Below, one piece after another: positions 45,347 to 54,410 of a stretch of 64,000 bases of DNA. Location: assembly GCF_907164575.1 (NCBI RefSeq), contig NZ_CAJQYY010000027.1:35025-99024 (forward strand), given 5' to 3'. A program made the position numbers and the translations under genes. The DNA is from Paraburkholderia gardini. Its GTDB lineage: Bacteria > Pseudomonadota > Gammaproteobacteria > Burkholderiales > Burkholderiaceae. Every line of letters starts with the position of its first letter. Position 1 is the stretch's first letter. The notes beneath the pieces are model-generated. The model saw only the letters and a program-made list of their open reading frames with translations, did not search any database and was not told where the DNA came from.

Positions 45347-46195
45347 ATGAGCCATTCCATTTCCGCAGTCCGCCCCGAGCGCATCAGCGACTTCGATATC
45401 GAACTCAAGCTGCTGCTCGAGGCGGTGTACCTCAAGTACCAGCACGATTTCCGGCATTATTCGATGTCGTCGCTGCGGCGCAGGATGTTGCACGCGCTCG
45501 ACGAATTCGGGCTTGCCACGCTGTCGCAGTTGCAGGACAGGATCATGCGCGACAGCGCCGACTTTTCGCGGCTCTTCAGATACCTGACGGTGCAGGTTAG
45601 TGACATGTTCCGCGATCCGGCGTATTTTCTGGCGCTACGCGAACATGTGCTGCCACTTTTGCGCACCTATCCTTCAATCAAGGTCTGGGTGGCCGGTTGC
45701 AGCACCGGCGAGGAATTATGGTCGCTCAAGATTCTCTTCGACGAGGAAGGCCTCACCGAGCGCACGCTGTTCTACGCGACGGATATCGACCCTGACGCGC
45801 TTGCGCGCGCCGAGGCCGGCATCTATGCGCTGGACCGGATCGCCGGCTTCACGCAGAACTACCTCGCTGCCGGCGGCCGGGCGTCGCTGTCCGACTATTA
45901 CCACGCGGCGTACGGCGGCGCGCGTTTTGCCAGTTCGCTGCGGGACCGGGTGGTGTTTGCGGATCACAGCCTCGCGACCGACGAGGTCTTTCTCGAAGCG
46001 CATCTGGTTTCGTGCCGTAACGTGTTGATCTATTTTGACCGCGTGCTGCAAAACCGCGCGGTGGGACTGTTCGAGCGGGCCCTCGTGCGGCGCGGGTTTC
46101 TGGGCCTCGGCAGCAAGGAGACGCTGCGTTTTTCGGACCAGCATGAAGCGTTCGACGCGTTTCGCGAGCGTGAACGCATCTATCAGAAACGTTAA
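45347..46195 (+). CDS. CheR-type SAM-dependent methyltransferase
   Basis: A 282-residue methyltransferase with the N-terminal helical CheR domain (SMSSLRRRMLHAL), the SAM site VWVAGCSTGEELWSLKILF, and CRNVLIYFD. In chemotaxis CheR methylates glutamates of receptors. No chemoreceptor, CheA or CheW is in the window, so here it probably modifies a component of this kinase operon or a distant receptor. It begins 19 bases after the kinase. Confidence 0.88.
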   Translation: MSHSISAVRPERISDFDIELKLLLEAVYLKYQHDFRHYSMSSLRRRMLHALDEFGLATLSQLQDRIMRDSADFSRLFRYLTVQVSDMFRDPAYFLALREHVLPLLRTYPSIKVWVAGCSTGEELWSLKILFDEEGLTERTLFYATDIDPDALARAEAGIYALDRIAGFTQNYLAAGGRASLSDYYHAAYGGARFASSLRDRVVFADHSLATDEVFLEAHLVSCRNVLIYFDRVLQNRAVGLFERALVRRGFLGLGSKETLRFSDQHEAFDAFRERERIYQKR

Positions 46196-46250
46196 GGATA
46201 GCCGGGTGCCACGACCATGCCAGCATTCCCAGTTGGTTGACGGAAGTCCC

Positions 46251-46871
46251 ATGTACGCCAATCGTCAATCTTCCGGACGACAGGTTGCATCGACGCGTTC
46301 GCACACCTTCGACATGGTGGCGATCGGCGCGTCGGCGGGCGGCGTCGAGGTGTTGAGGGAACTGCTCGCCGCGCTGCCCGGCAGCTTCGCGCCCGCCGTG
46401 ATGATCGTGATGCACCTGGTGCCCGATGTGCCCAGCTATCTCGTGCAGACGTTCAGCTATCGCAGCGCGTTGCCGGTGATCGAGCCCGACGCCGGCGAGC
46501 GGATTCTCGCCGGCCGCATCCATGTCGCGCCGCCGGGCTATCACATGCTGGTCGAGAATGACCGCACCGTGGCCCTGTCGACCGAAGCAGCCGTGCGCCA
46601 TTCGCGGCCCTCGATCGATGTGCTGTTCGAATCCGCTGCGTGGGTGTACCGGGAGCGCCTGCTCGGCATCCTGTTGTCCGGGGCCAACGACGACGGCGTG
46701 CACGGTCTCGCGACGGTGCGCGCAATGGGCGGTCTCGCCTGGGTACAAACGCCGGAAACCGCGGCGTCGCCCGAAATGCCGCGCGCCGCGATCGAACGCG
46801 GCGTGGTGGATGAAGTGCTTTCCCCGCCAATCATGGCCCGGCGTCTCGCCAGACTGCCGGCCGTTCACTGA
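46251..46871 (+). CDS. Stand-alone CheB-type methylesterase
   Basis: A 206-residue protein containing only the methylesterase domain; the receiver found in classical CheB is absent. The catalytic triad is visible as S28 (IGASAGG), H55 (MHLVPDVPS) and D148 (SGANDDG). It removes methyl or amide groups from glutamates added by CheR. Without a receiver its activity must be controlled otherwise. It lies between the CheR and receiver-kinase genes. Confidence 0.87.
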   Translation: MYANRQSSGRQVASTRSHTFDMVAIGASAGGVEVLRELLAALPGSFAPAVMIVMHLVPDVPSYLVQTFSYRSALPVIEPDAGERILAGRIHVAPPGYHMLVENDRTVALSTEAAVRHSRPSIDVLFESAAWVYRERLLGILLSGANDDGVHGLATVRAMGGLAWVQTPETAASPEMPRAAIERGVVDEVLSPPIMARRLARLPAVH

Positions 46872-46887
46872 CTATCGACCCGCTGCC

Positions 46888-48015
46888 ATGGCGAATCTAC
46901 CTGTCAACATCCTGATCGTCGACGACGTCGCGCACAATCTCACCGCGCTCGAGGCCTCGCTCGCGAGCCCGGAGGTGATCCTGCTGGTGGCGGATTCGGG
47001 CACCGCCGCGCTCGATCTGCTGCTCAAGCACGACGTCGCGCTGGCGATTCTCGACGTCAACATGCCCGGCATGAACGGCTTCGAACTGGCCGCCTTGATG
47101 CGCGGCAGTCCGCGCACCTCGCATGTGCCGATCATCTTCCTGACCGCCACCGCCGAGGATGCGTCGCGCACGTTTCGCGGCTATGAAGCGGGCGCGGTGG
47201 ACTTTCTCTACAAGCCGTTCGATCCGCGCATCCTGCAATCGAAAGCGGATGTGTTCGTCCAGCTCGAACGACAGAAGCGGCAGCTCGCTGCACAGCTGGC
47301 GACGACGCAGCAGATGCTCGAAGCCAATGAAATGCTGATGGCGGTGTTGAGCCACGATTTGCGCACGCCGCTTGGCGCCGTGCTGGCTTCCGCCGAACTG
47401 CTGATGCGCACGACAACCGATGAGCAGGTTTCGGGCACGGCCATCCGCATCAAGAGCAGTTCACTGCGCATGGCGCGCATGGTGGATCAGTTGCTCAACC
47501 TCGCGCGTCTGCAGGGCGGGCGGCTGCAGCTGGAGACGCGTCCGGTGGAACTGGCGATGCTGTGCAAATCGATCATCGATGAATTCGCCACACGCGAAGG
47601 CGGTGGGCGTATCGCCTTCACGAGCCACGGTGACTCGACGGGTAACTGGGACGCCGATCTGTTGTCGCAGGCGATCTCGAACCTCGTCGGCAACGCGCTG
47701 CATCACGGCGAACGCGGCGGCGCCATCACGGTGCGGGTCGACGTGACCGCGCCGGGTCGGGTCGGACTGAGCGTGACGAACCAGGGCATTATTCCGGCGG
47801 ACATCTTTCCGAATCTGTTCAAGGCATTTGGCGCGAAAGGCGTGGGCGGCCGTCCGCGGGAAGGGCTCGGACTAGGCCTGCATATCGTGCGCGAGATTGT
47901 CCATATGCACGGCGGCGAGGTCGGTGTGCGATCAGACGAAGAGGGCGATACGGTTTTCACGGTCGAGTTGCCGCGTACGGTGACACGAGCACACGGCTCG
48001 TTGACAGGCCGCTAG
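46888..48015 (+). CDS. Receiver-histidine kinase (REC-HisKA-HATPase)
   Basis: A 375-residue soluble protein with an N-terminal receiver (D56 in AILDVNMPGMNG, K109 in YKP), a coiled-coil linker, then HisKA with H156 (VLSHDLRTPLG) and HATPase (EGLGLGLHIVREI). In the HATPase the G1 box reads TNQGII rather than D-x-G-x-G. It is the last gene of the operon, 16 bases after CheB. It is likely to receive phosphate from the large hybrid kinase and pass it on. Confidence 0.87.
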   Translation: MANLPVNILIVDDVAHNLTALEASLASPEVILLVADSGTAALDLLLKHDVALAILDVNMPGMNGFELAALMRGSPRTSHVPIIFLTATAEDASRTFRGYEAGAVDFLYKPFDPRILQSKADVFVQLERQKRQLAAQLATTQQMLEANEMLMAVLSHDLRTPLGAVLASAELLMRTTTDEQVSGTAIRIKSSSLRMARMVDQLLNLARLQGGRLQLETRPVELAMLCKSIIDEFATREGGGRIAFTSHGDSTGNWDADLLSQAISNLVGNALHHGERGGAITVRVDVTAPGRVGLSVTNQGIIPADIFPNLFKAFGAKGVGGRPREGLGLGLHIVREIVHMHGGEVGVRSDEEGDTVFTVELPRTVTRAHGSLTGR

Positions 48016-48368
48016 TTTTGCTGGCGCATCGATATCGACGCGTCTGCCGCAGCCGGGCGCGAAGCGCCGGCAGCCTCTCCGGCGCAGCAGGGGGAAGAAA
48101 AACCGGACGCCGAACCGTCGTAATAGATGCCGGGCGGCGATGCCTCTGGCGTGGCGCTTCGTGTTGAGTGTCGCCTTCGAGCGCGAGTCCAGTCGCGCGG
48201 CACGAACTGCCGTGCGTCGCAGCAGATCCTGCAACGCGGCGGCGGTGTCGGCGACCTTTGTGCAGATCATTGCCAGGGCGGGTGATGCCCATATGCGATG
48301 ACGCAGATATACTTCGACTGCCACAGCCTTCTCAACCAGCGTTTCTCAACCAGAATTCCCGCCGGGTC
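48016..48368. other. Intergenic region with doubtful leftward frame
   Basis: No well-supported gene. A leftward frame at 47932-48324 begins MAVEVYLRHRIWASPAL and is very Arg/Cys-rich in its second half, running into the end of the kinase gene. No RBS or domain is evident, so it is not called. Confidence 0.35.
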
Positions 48369-49301
48369 ATGAAGCCTTCCTTGCTGGTCCTGATTCCTCT
48401 TGACGGGGACAGTCTCGCGGACATCTCCGCATCGTTCGATCTCATCCACGCACCCACACCGATGCAACGCACCGAGACGATCGCCCGTCACGGCGACGCG
48501 ATCCGGGCCGTGCTGACCAATGGCACGACGGGGCTCACCGCCGCCGAAATCGACCGGCTCGGGCAACTCGAATTCGTCAGTGCGCTTGGCGCCGGATACG
48601 AAAACATCGCGCTCGATCATGCGCGCGCACGCGGCATCGTGACGGTGAACGGCGCGGGGGCCAACGACAACTGCGTCGCCGATCACGCGTTCGCGCTGCT
48701 GCTCGCGGTCGTGCGCGACGTGCCGCGGCGCGATCGCGCCACCCGCGACGGCGTGTGGCGCGACGTGTTGCCAATGCGTCCGACCGTGTCCGGCAAGCGG
48801 CTTGGCATCGTCGGTCTCGGCAACATCGGCGAGAAGGTCGCGCGGCGCGCGGCCGGCTTCGATCTCGAAACCGGTTATCACAACCGCAAACCGCGTGAAG
48901 GCGCGACGAGCCGTTACTTCGACAGCGTGCTGTCGCTCGCGCGATGGAGCGACTACTTCGTCGTGACGACGCCGGGCGGCGCGTCGACCCATCATCTGAT
49001 CGACAAGACCGTGCTCGATGCGCTCGGGCCGACGGGCTTTCTTGTCAACGTGTCGCGCGGAAGCGTGGTCGATACGGCCGCGCTGGCGGTGGCGCTGAAG
49101 GCGGGCGCGATTGCCGGCGCCGGGCTCGATGTCTACGAAGGCGAGCCGCATCCGCCGGAGGCGCTGATCGCATTGCCGAACGTCGTGCTGACGCCGCACG
49201 TCGGCGGGACTTCGCCGGAATCGGTTGCGGCGACGGTGCGTAATTTCATCGACAACGCCACGCGCCATTTCGCGGGCGAACCGGTACTCACGCCGATCTG
49301 A
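48369..49301 (+). CDS. D-2-hydroxyacid dehydrogenase
   Basis: A 310-residue enzyme of the D-isomer-specific family. The nucleotide fold GIVGLGNIGEKVARRA begins at ~146. The catalytic set is R230 (NVSRGSVVD), E259 (YEGEP) and H277 (TPHVGGTSPES). Length and sequence suit hydroxypyruvate/glyoxylate reductases. It reduces a 2-oxoacid with NAD(P)H. The neighbour OsmC starts 43 bases later, but a shared function is not evident. Confidence 0.9.
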   Translation: MKPSLLVLIPLDGDSLADISASFDLIHAPTPMQRTETIARHGDAIRAVLTNGTTGLTAAEIDRLGQLEFVSALGAGYENIALDHARARGIVTVNGAGANDNCVADHAFALLLAVVRDVPRRDRATRDGVWRDVLPMRPTVSGKRLGIVGLGNIGEKVARRAAGFDLETGYHNRKPREGATSRYFDSVLSLARWSDYFVVTTPGGASTHHLIDKTVLDALGPTGFLVNVSRGSVVDTAALAVALKAGAIAGAGLDVYEGEPHPPEALIALPNVVLTPHVGGTSPESVAATVRNFIDNATRHFAGEPVLTPI

Positions 49302-49344
49302 TCGTTTTCGTTGCTCCGGTTTTCTGACCTTGGGAATTGCTCAC

Positions 49345-49827
49345 ATGGCATTGCATACAGCAGTCGTCGAATGGAACGGTAATGGCAGCACATTTACCGA
49401 CAATCGCTATAGCCGCGCGCATCGCTGGACGTTCGACGGCGGTGCGGTCGTACCTGCGTCGAGTTCGCCGCATGTCGTGCGCGTGCCGTTTTCGGATCCC
49501 GCCGCTGTCGATCCGGAAGAGGCCTATGTGGCCGCGCTGTCGAGCTGCCACATGCTGTGGTTTCTGTCGATCGCGGCACAACAGGGATATGCGGTCGCCA
49601 CGTATCGGGATGAAGCAGAAGGCACGATGGCGAAAAACGATGAAGGCAAGGAAGTCATGACGCGCGTGGTGCTGAAACCGCTCGTCACGTTTACCGGCGA
49701 AAAAATGCCCACCGACGATATGCTGCATCAGTTGCATCACGCCGCACACGAAGCATGCTATCTGGCGAATTCCGTCAAGACGCAGATCGATGTCGAGGGA
49801 ACCTGGGCGTACAACGCGGGCCATTGA
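49345..49827 (+). CDS. OsmC-family peroxiredoxin-like protein
   Basis: A 160-residue OsmC-fold protein. The two redox cysteines are visible in LSSCHMLWFLSIAA and HEACYLANSVK. Family members reduce organic hydroperoxides with dithiol partners. It is likely cytoplasmic and constitutive; no OhrR-type regulator is adjacent. Confidence 0.88.
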   Translation: MALHTAVVEWNGNGSTFTDNRYSRAHRWTFDGGAVVPASSSPHVVRVPFSDPAAVDPEEAYVAALSSCHMLWFLSIAAQQGYAVATYRDEAEGTMAKNDEGKEVMTRVVLKPLVTFTGEKMPTDDMLHQLHHAAHEACYLANSVKTQIDVEGTWAYNAGH

Positions 49828-50213
49828 CTGACAGTTTTGTCCCGGCGGGAGCGTATGCAGTCAGCCTCGACTCGAAAAGAGACCATAGTTTTGAATTGTT
49901 GATTTTTTGGCACTTATGAAGTGCAGCGATCGTGTCCATGGACAATTCGGTCTTTGCGATCTGACATGGTGTTGAGTACGCCTGTCAACCCAAACGCGCC
50001 AAAGTCCTGGCCCCCGCAAAATTTCGCCATCTGCCGCGCGTCGTGTAGAGGTCAGCTTGCGCAACTTATCTTCACGCAGAAAGGCAGCGCGTTCGAGCTG
50101 AGCGTCAAACGACGGGTCAACTTCGAGGGCGAGACGGTTGAATACCTCGGGAGCGGCCGATATAGTTTGACAGGGAGATGAAAAAACGCATCCAGAGCTT
50201 GATTTTCTTTTTG
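49828..50213. other. Intergenic region, possible gene fragment
   Basis: A rightward frame at 49921-50181 ends in GSAFELSVKRRVNFEGETVEYLGSGRYSLTGR, which looks protein-like, but it has no RBS and no recognisable family. It may be a decayed gene. Composition becomes AT-richer towards the toxin-antitoxin promoter. Confidence 0.35.
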
Positions 50214-50231
50214 CCTTACCTTAAAGTAAGG
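50214..50231. promoter_or_regulatory. Operator candidate of the VapBC pair
   Basis: CCTTAC at 50214-50219 and GTAAGG at 50226-50231 form an inverted repeat with a six-base spacer, 25 bases before the antitoxin start. AbrB-type antitoxins autoregulate through such sites. Confidence 0.55.
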
Positions 50232-50255
50232 AATAGTTAAATCAAGGGGAATGTC

Positions 50256-50498
50256 ATGGCATCCGCGACAATCACGTCGAAGGGCCAGGTCACGATCCCG
50301 GTCGGCGTTCGGAGCGATTTGGGGTTGGGAACTGGCGACAGAATCGAATTCGTTCTAAACGATGCCACTGGTCGTTACGAGCTGGTGCCCGCGACAAAAT
50401 CCGTGGAATCACTCAAGGGACTTGTAGGGAAGCCTGCCAGGCCTGTGTCCGTTGAAGATATGAATGCCGCCATCGCCGCGCGCGGAGCTGGTGCTTAA
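50256..50498 (+). CDS. vapB: AbrB/SpoVT-fold antitoxin (VapB-type)
   Basis: An 80-residue antitoxin. The swapped-hairpin DNA-binding domain is evident in ATITSKGQVTIPVGVRSDLGLGTGDRIEFV. The C-terminal tail (VGKPARPVSVEDMNAAIAARG) should wrap the toxin. AAGGGGAA precedes the ATG. The stop overlaps the toxin start by one base (TAATG), giving coupled translation. Confidence 0.88.
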   Translation: MASATITSKGQVTIPVGVRSDLGLGTGDRIEFVLNDATGRYELVPATKSVESLKGLVGKPARPVSVEDMNAAIAARGAGA

Positions 50499-50893
50499 TG
50501 ATTGGACTCGATACAAACGTACTAGTCCGCTACATCGCCCAGGATGACTCAGCGCAGTCGCCGAAGGCGACTGCGCTGATCGAATCGCTGACGGCTGACG
50601 AGCCCGGTTACGTTACGCAGGTTGCCCTGGTCGAAGTCGTGTGGGTTCTCTCCAGCTTGTACGCGGCGGATCGTGACCAGATTGCAAAGGTGGTTGAGGG
50701 TCTTCTTCGAACCAAAGAGTTGAGCGTCGAAGCTGCCGGAACAGTCTGGAAATCCCTTCGCGTCTTCACTTCATCGAAGGCCGATTTCGCGGACTGCCTG
50801 ATCGAGCGTGTTTGCCACGATGCGCACTGCGAGTACACGGCGACGTTCGACGCGAAAGCAGCCAAGTCGGCCGGCTTGCGGTTAATCAAGTAG
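50498..50893 (+). CDS. vapC: PIN-domain toxin (VapC-type)
   Basis: A 131-residue PIN ribonuclease. Acidic residues expected for the metal site are D5 (MIGLDTNVLVRY), E46 (VALVEVVWVL), and the later D in KADFADCLI and TFDAKA. The protein looks intact. Such toxins cleave RNA and are neutralised by the upstream antitoxin. Confidence 0.88.
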   Translation: MIGLDTNVLVRYIAQDDSAQSPKATALIESLTADEPGYVTQVALVEVVWVLSSLYAADRDQIAKVVEGLLRTKELSVEAAGTVWKSLRVFTSSKADFADCLIERVCHDAHCEYTATFDAKAAKSAGLRLIK

Positions 50894-50943
50894 AGAGGAA
50901 AAGCATTTCACCCGACGCGCCGCATAACGCGGCGCGCGCCGGG

Positions 50944-51462
50944 CTAACCCGCGCACATCATCTCGTCCGCGCCGGAGACCGGTGCGGCGGTCGTCGCAAA
51001 TCCCGACGCTGGCGAGGCGTCGAGCGGCGACGTCATGAACACACTGACGCGGCGCACGATCTGCCAGAACACTTTTTCGAAGGCACGCGAGCGCCCGGAT
51101 TCCGTTATGTCCTGCGCGAGCGGATCGGCGAAATTCCAGCGGATCGAGCGCGGTTCACCCGGGAACGCCGGCGCATGGAATCCATCGACGCAATCGTCCA
51201 TCGCGATGACAAGATCCATCCGTGGCGCCCAGGCGCCAGTGAATTCGTGCCAGCTTTTGGGACTGAGAACAGCCAGGTCGGACACGCCTGGCCGCAGTTG
51301 TGCAATAGCCAGCGAGTGCACCTTCGCGGCAGGCGTTGCGCCCGCGCTGAATGCCTCGAACCGGTCGCCTGCCAGTTCGCGTAGCAGTGCCTCCGCCATG
51401 ATGCTGCGGGACGCGTTGTCCCGACAGAGAAACAGCACCCTGTATTTTATGGTCACCCTCAT
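50944..51462 (-). CDS. Arsenate reductase/LMW protein tyrosine phosphatase-like protein
   Basis: A 172-residue protein of the low-molecular-weight phosphatase fold. The P-loop is C13-x5-R19 (FLCRDNASRSIMAEALLREL). The loop WNFADPLAQ supplies the general-acid aspartate (D in ADP). The extra cysteines expected of the thioredoxin-coupled arsenate reductases are not clearly placed, so tyrosine phosphatase activity is possible. The Ala/Ser-rich C-terminal tail (~145-172) is an extension. No other ars gene is nearby. Confidence 0.75.
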   Translation of the reverse strand: MRVTIKYRVLFLCRDNASRSIMAEALLRELAGDRFEAFSAGATPAAKVHSLAIAQLRPGVSDLAVLSPKSWHEFTGAWAPRMDLVIAMDDCVDGFHAPAFPGEPRSIRWNFADPLAQDITESGRSRAFEKVFWQIVRRVSVFMTSPLDASPASGFATTAAPVSGADEMMCAG

Positions 51463-51698
51463 ACCCCGTTTTGCGCATTTTCTGGTTATGTGCGGGATTC
51501 TGCCGGGCCAGTTTTACATGCCGGCGACAGAAAGATGACCTGAGATAATTCTGCCGTCAATCCGGCCTTTTCCTTCCTGCCGAGAATTCTGTCGAACGTT
51601 CTGTCAGATAGCGACGCGCGGTGCGGCCGGAAGCCGGCTGCCGTCGAGCCCGATGCGATCTTCCGGAGGCCGCACTGCCCGTGCCCGGCATCCGCTCG

Positions 51699-52859
51699 CT
51701 AAAGCTGGTTCGCAACGGCCGCGATCCGCGTGCCGTCCACGGCCCGGCCACCGACGAAGCAGACCACCAGCGCGGCGATCACGAGCACGCCGAGCGCGAG
51801 CCGCAGGCCGAATACGCCCGCGCCGAAGCCGATCAGCGGCGGCCCGATCAGAAAGCCCGCGTAACCTGTCGTGGCCGCCATTGACACGCCGATGGCTGGT
51901 GCCGACGTCGAGCGTCCCGCCGCGCTGAAAATAACCGGGACGATGTTGGCCAGCCCCACGCCGACCATCGCGAAGCCGGCGCACGCGGTCAGGATGTTCG
52001 GCATGCCCAGCACCAGTGCGAGTCCGGCTGCCGCGATCAGACCGCCCGTCGCGACCACTCTCGCCGGCCCGAAACGGTGGACCGACACGTCGCCGATCAC
52101 CCGGCAGGCCGCCATCGACAATGCGAACGCGGAATACCCGAGCGCGGCCGTGCTGGCCTCTCCAGCCAGCTCAGAGCGCAGGAATACGGCGCTCCAGTCG
52201 GCCACCGCACCCTCGACCATCATGCACAGGAACGCCAGCGCGGAGAGCTTCATGACGCCGGCGCCAGGCAACGCAAATCCGCCGGCGGGCGCGCTCGCAC
52301 GCGGTCCGACATCGCGCAGCGCGAACACGGCGGCGCCCAGCACGAGCACAGCGATGAACAGGTCGGGCAGCGCAAGACCGCCCACGACGCCGACACCGGT
52401 CTTCTGAAGCATTCCGCCGCTCGCGGCGCCGAGCAGGCCGCCTGCGCTCCACGCCGCATGGAACGAGGACATGATCGGCGCGCTCCATTGCGTTTCGATC
52501 GAACTGGCGTGTCCGTTCATCGATACATCGAGCGCGCCGTTCGCCGCTCCCAGCATAAGGAGCACGAAACACAGCGCCGCGAGGTTGGGCATCAGCGCCG
52601 GAAGCGGCAGCGCGACGACAAACGCAGCGCCGAGCAAGGCGGTCGCGCGGCCGCTGCCAAGGCGCGGCGCGAGCCGGCCGGCGAGCGGCATCGCGACAAT
52701 CGCGCCGAGCGCGAACGCGAAGAGCGCAATGCCGAGCGCGGCATCGCCGAGTGCGAGACTCTCCTTGATGCGCGGGACTTCGACGGCCCACGCGCCAATC
52801 CCGAAGCCGTTGGCGAGAAACACCGCCAGCGTCGCAATACGTTCGTTGACGGGTTTCAT
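51699..52859 (-). CDS. MFS transporter (YbjJ-like)
   Basis: A 386-residue transporter with twelve predicted helices, beginning MKPVNERIATLAVFLANGFGIGAWAVEVPRIKESL. The MFS motif A is seen in AGRLAPRLGSGRA. It overlaps the DeoR-type regulator by four bases (ATGA), so the two are one operon. The substrate is unknown; a sugar or related compound is suggested by the regulator. Confidence 0.85.
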   Translation of the reverse strand: MKPVNERIATLAVFLANGFGIGAWAVEVPRIKESLALGDAALGIALFAFALGAIVAMPLAGRLAPRLGSGRATALLGAAFVVALPLPALMPNLAALCFVLLMLGAANGALDVSMNGHASSIETQWSAPIMSSFHAAWSAGGLLGAASGGMLQKTGVGVVGGLALPDLFIAVLVLGAAVFALRDVGPRASAPAGGFALPGAGVMKLSALAFLCMMVEGAVADWSAVFLRSELAGEASTAALGYSAFALSMAACRVIGDVSVHRFGPARVVATGGLIAAAGLALVLGMPNILTACAGFAMVGVGLANIVPVIFSAAGRSTSAPAIGVSMAATTGYAGFLIGPPLIGFGAGVFGLRLALGVLVIAALVVCFVGGRAVDGTRIAAVANQL

Positions 52860-53650
52860 GATGCGGCCACCATCACGGTATCGAAAGCCGCCTGGAGACT
52901 CGCCATACGCGCGGCCGGAAGATCTGCCTCGACGATCAGAAAGTCGACCGCCGATGCAGGTGCTACGACGTACGGCGCGGCGGTCATCAGCTTCTCCGAG
53001 GTCATCGCGATCGCGACCTGGCCGCTCGCCTTCACCATCGCCCGTTTGAGTTCGGCTTCCCCGGCTTCGAAGGCCGCGATGCCTTCCATCGGGTCGAGCG
53101 CGCAGGCGCCGAGAAAACACAGATCGGCATGGATCTGCTGGACCTGCAGCAGGGCGGTCGCGCCGGTCGCGCCTGCGGTGCGCCGGCCGACACGCCCGCC
53201 GATGAGAATCACGTCGAAGCCGGGCCGCTCCTGCATGCGCATGCAGGCTTCCGGTGAATTGGTGATGACGGTCAGATCCGCGTTGTCCGGCAGTGCCTGC
53301 GCGATCGCGACGTTGGTCGACCCCGCGTCGAGAAAAACGATCTGCTTCGGCCGGACGATCGACGCCGCGACCCGCGCGAGGCTCGCCTTGCGCTCGACGC
53401 CTTCGCGCATGCGAACCGACGCGGCGACGCCCGCCGGCGAGATCAGGATGGCGCCGCCATAGACCCGCTTGCAGTGACCGGCGCTGGCGAGATCGCGCAG
53501 ATGCCGCCGCACGGTGTGCTCGGAAGTCTGAAGCTCGGCCGCGAGTTCGGCGGCGAGTACCCGGCCCTGCGCCTGAAGCCGCGCCAGAATCAGCCGCTCC
53601 CGCTCGTCGGGAAGAAGCCCTTCGATCGCATCCTGCCGTGTTCGCTGCAT
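52856..53650 (-). CDS. DeoR-family transcriptional regulator
   Basis: A 264-residue repressor from the ATG at 53650, preceded by GGAGCAAG. The DeoR-type HTH (ERERLILARLQAQGRVLAAELAAELQTSEHTVRRHLRDLASAG) is N-terminal, followed by the sugar-phosphate sensor domain with FLDAGSTNVAIAQALP and DLCFLGACALDP. It probably senses a phosphorylated sugar and controls the coupled MFS gene. The unconventional G-A in FLDAGST is within family variation. Confidence 0.87.
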   Translation of the reverse strand: MQRTRQDAIEGLLPDERERLILARLQAQGRVLAAELAAELQTSEHTVRRHLRDLASAGHCKRVYGGAILISPAGVAASVRMREGVERKASLARVAASIVRPKQIVFLDAGSTNVAIAQALPDNADLTVITNSPEACMRMQERPGFDVILIGGRVGRRTAGATGATALLQVQQIHADLCFLGACALDPMEGIAAFEAGEAELKRAMVKASGQVAIAMTSEKLMTAAPYVVAPASAVDFLIVEADLPAARMASLQAAFDTVMVAAS

Positions 53651-53787
53651 GTTCTTGCTCCGCTTTGCCCGGTTGCCCCGATCCATGAATCAATCACAAT
53701 CGAGCAAAATATATCGTAAACGAGCAAAACGGACAATGCGAAAGCGACGGGCCCCGATGGAGCCAGTCGCGAAGCTGCATGCGTCAA

Positions 53788-54066
53788 TTAGTGCAGGACG
53801 GTCCTGAATTCGTCGAGGCCCAGCCTGACCGGTTCGGTTGGCTGGAAGGACTTTTTGTATTCCGCGACCTTGAGGATTTCGTACAGCGCGCCTTCGAACG
53901 CGACGAGCAGGTCGGTGCGGCGCCGGCTGGCGGCGCCGCACCAGGTCATCAACGCTTCGGCGCTCACTTCGAAAACCTGCGCGCGATCGTCAAAACACAC
54001 GCGAAAGGCGACCGTTGCGCACTCCGTCACGCAAGGCCGGAACGCTTCATCAACATATACCGACAT
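53788..54066 (-). CDS. DUF1488 family protein
   Basis: A 92-residue protein starting MSVYVDEAFRP, with GGGAG six bases upstream. The pattern CFDDRAQVFEVSAEALMTW...LLVAFEGALYEILKVAEYKKSF fits DUF1488, a small family of unknown function. The gene is 79 bases from the left transposon end, which lies upstream of its start, so the element has inserted in or near its promoter region. Confidence 0.7.
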   Translation of the reverse strand: MSVYVDEAFRPCVTECATVAFRVCFDDRAQVFEVSAEALMTWCGAASRRRTDLLVAFEGALYEILKVAEYKKSFQPTEPVRLGLDEFRTVLH

Positions 54067-54145
54067 GGCGATCTCCCAACACAACACTTCCAGGAGAACA
54101 GGATGACAGTCTGGCAAATCCAGTCTGTGGGAAAACCGCCATTCA

Positions 54146-54285
54146 TGTGGGGTGAACCATAAAATGAAATGACGATCTCAATAAATTCAATAACTTACGA
54201 ATTTGTCATCCATCATAAATTGCAATCAACCCGGCGCATAAGGTGAAATTTCCACTATAGATCCACCCCATAAAGTGAAATTTCC
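54146..54285. repeat. Tn7-like transposon end with three TnsB-site-like repeats
   Basis: The terminus TGTGGG starts at 54146. Repeats are CCATAAAATGAAATG at 54157-54171, GCATAAGGTGAAATTTCC at 54236-54253, and CCATAAAGTGAAATTTCC at 54268-54285. The last two share CATAARGTGAAATTTCC with one variable base, 32 bases apart. Three spaced sites in about 140 bp resembles the Tn7 left end. ATTCA at 54141-54145 would be the candidate 5-bp target duplication. Confidence 0.65.
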
Positions 54286-54354
54286 TCCAAAACCGGCGCA
54301 AAGCCTTGCCCAGCAAAGCGCGGTGATTTGCGGTCACCAAGCCCTTCTCGGAAT

Positions 54355-54371
54355 CTTGCACGGGGTGCAAG
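54355..54371 (-). terminator. Hairpin after tniQ
   Basis: CTTGCAC at 54355-54361 pairs with GTGCAAG at 54365-54371 around GGG, 40 bases past the tniQ stop. It could end the tns transcript. Confidence 0.45.
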
Positions 54372-54410
54372 CCTTTCCGCGCCGTAATAGTGCCGGCGAA
54401 TCGAGACTGC

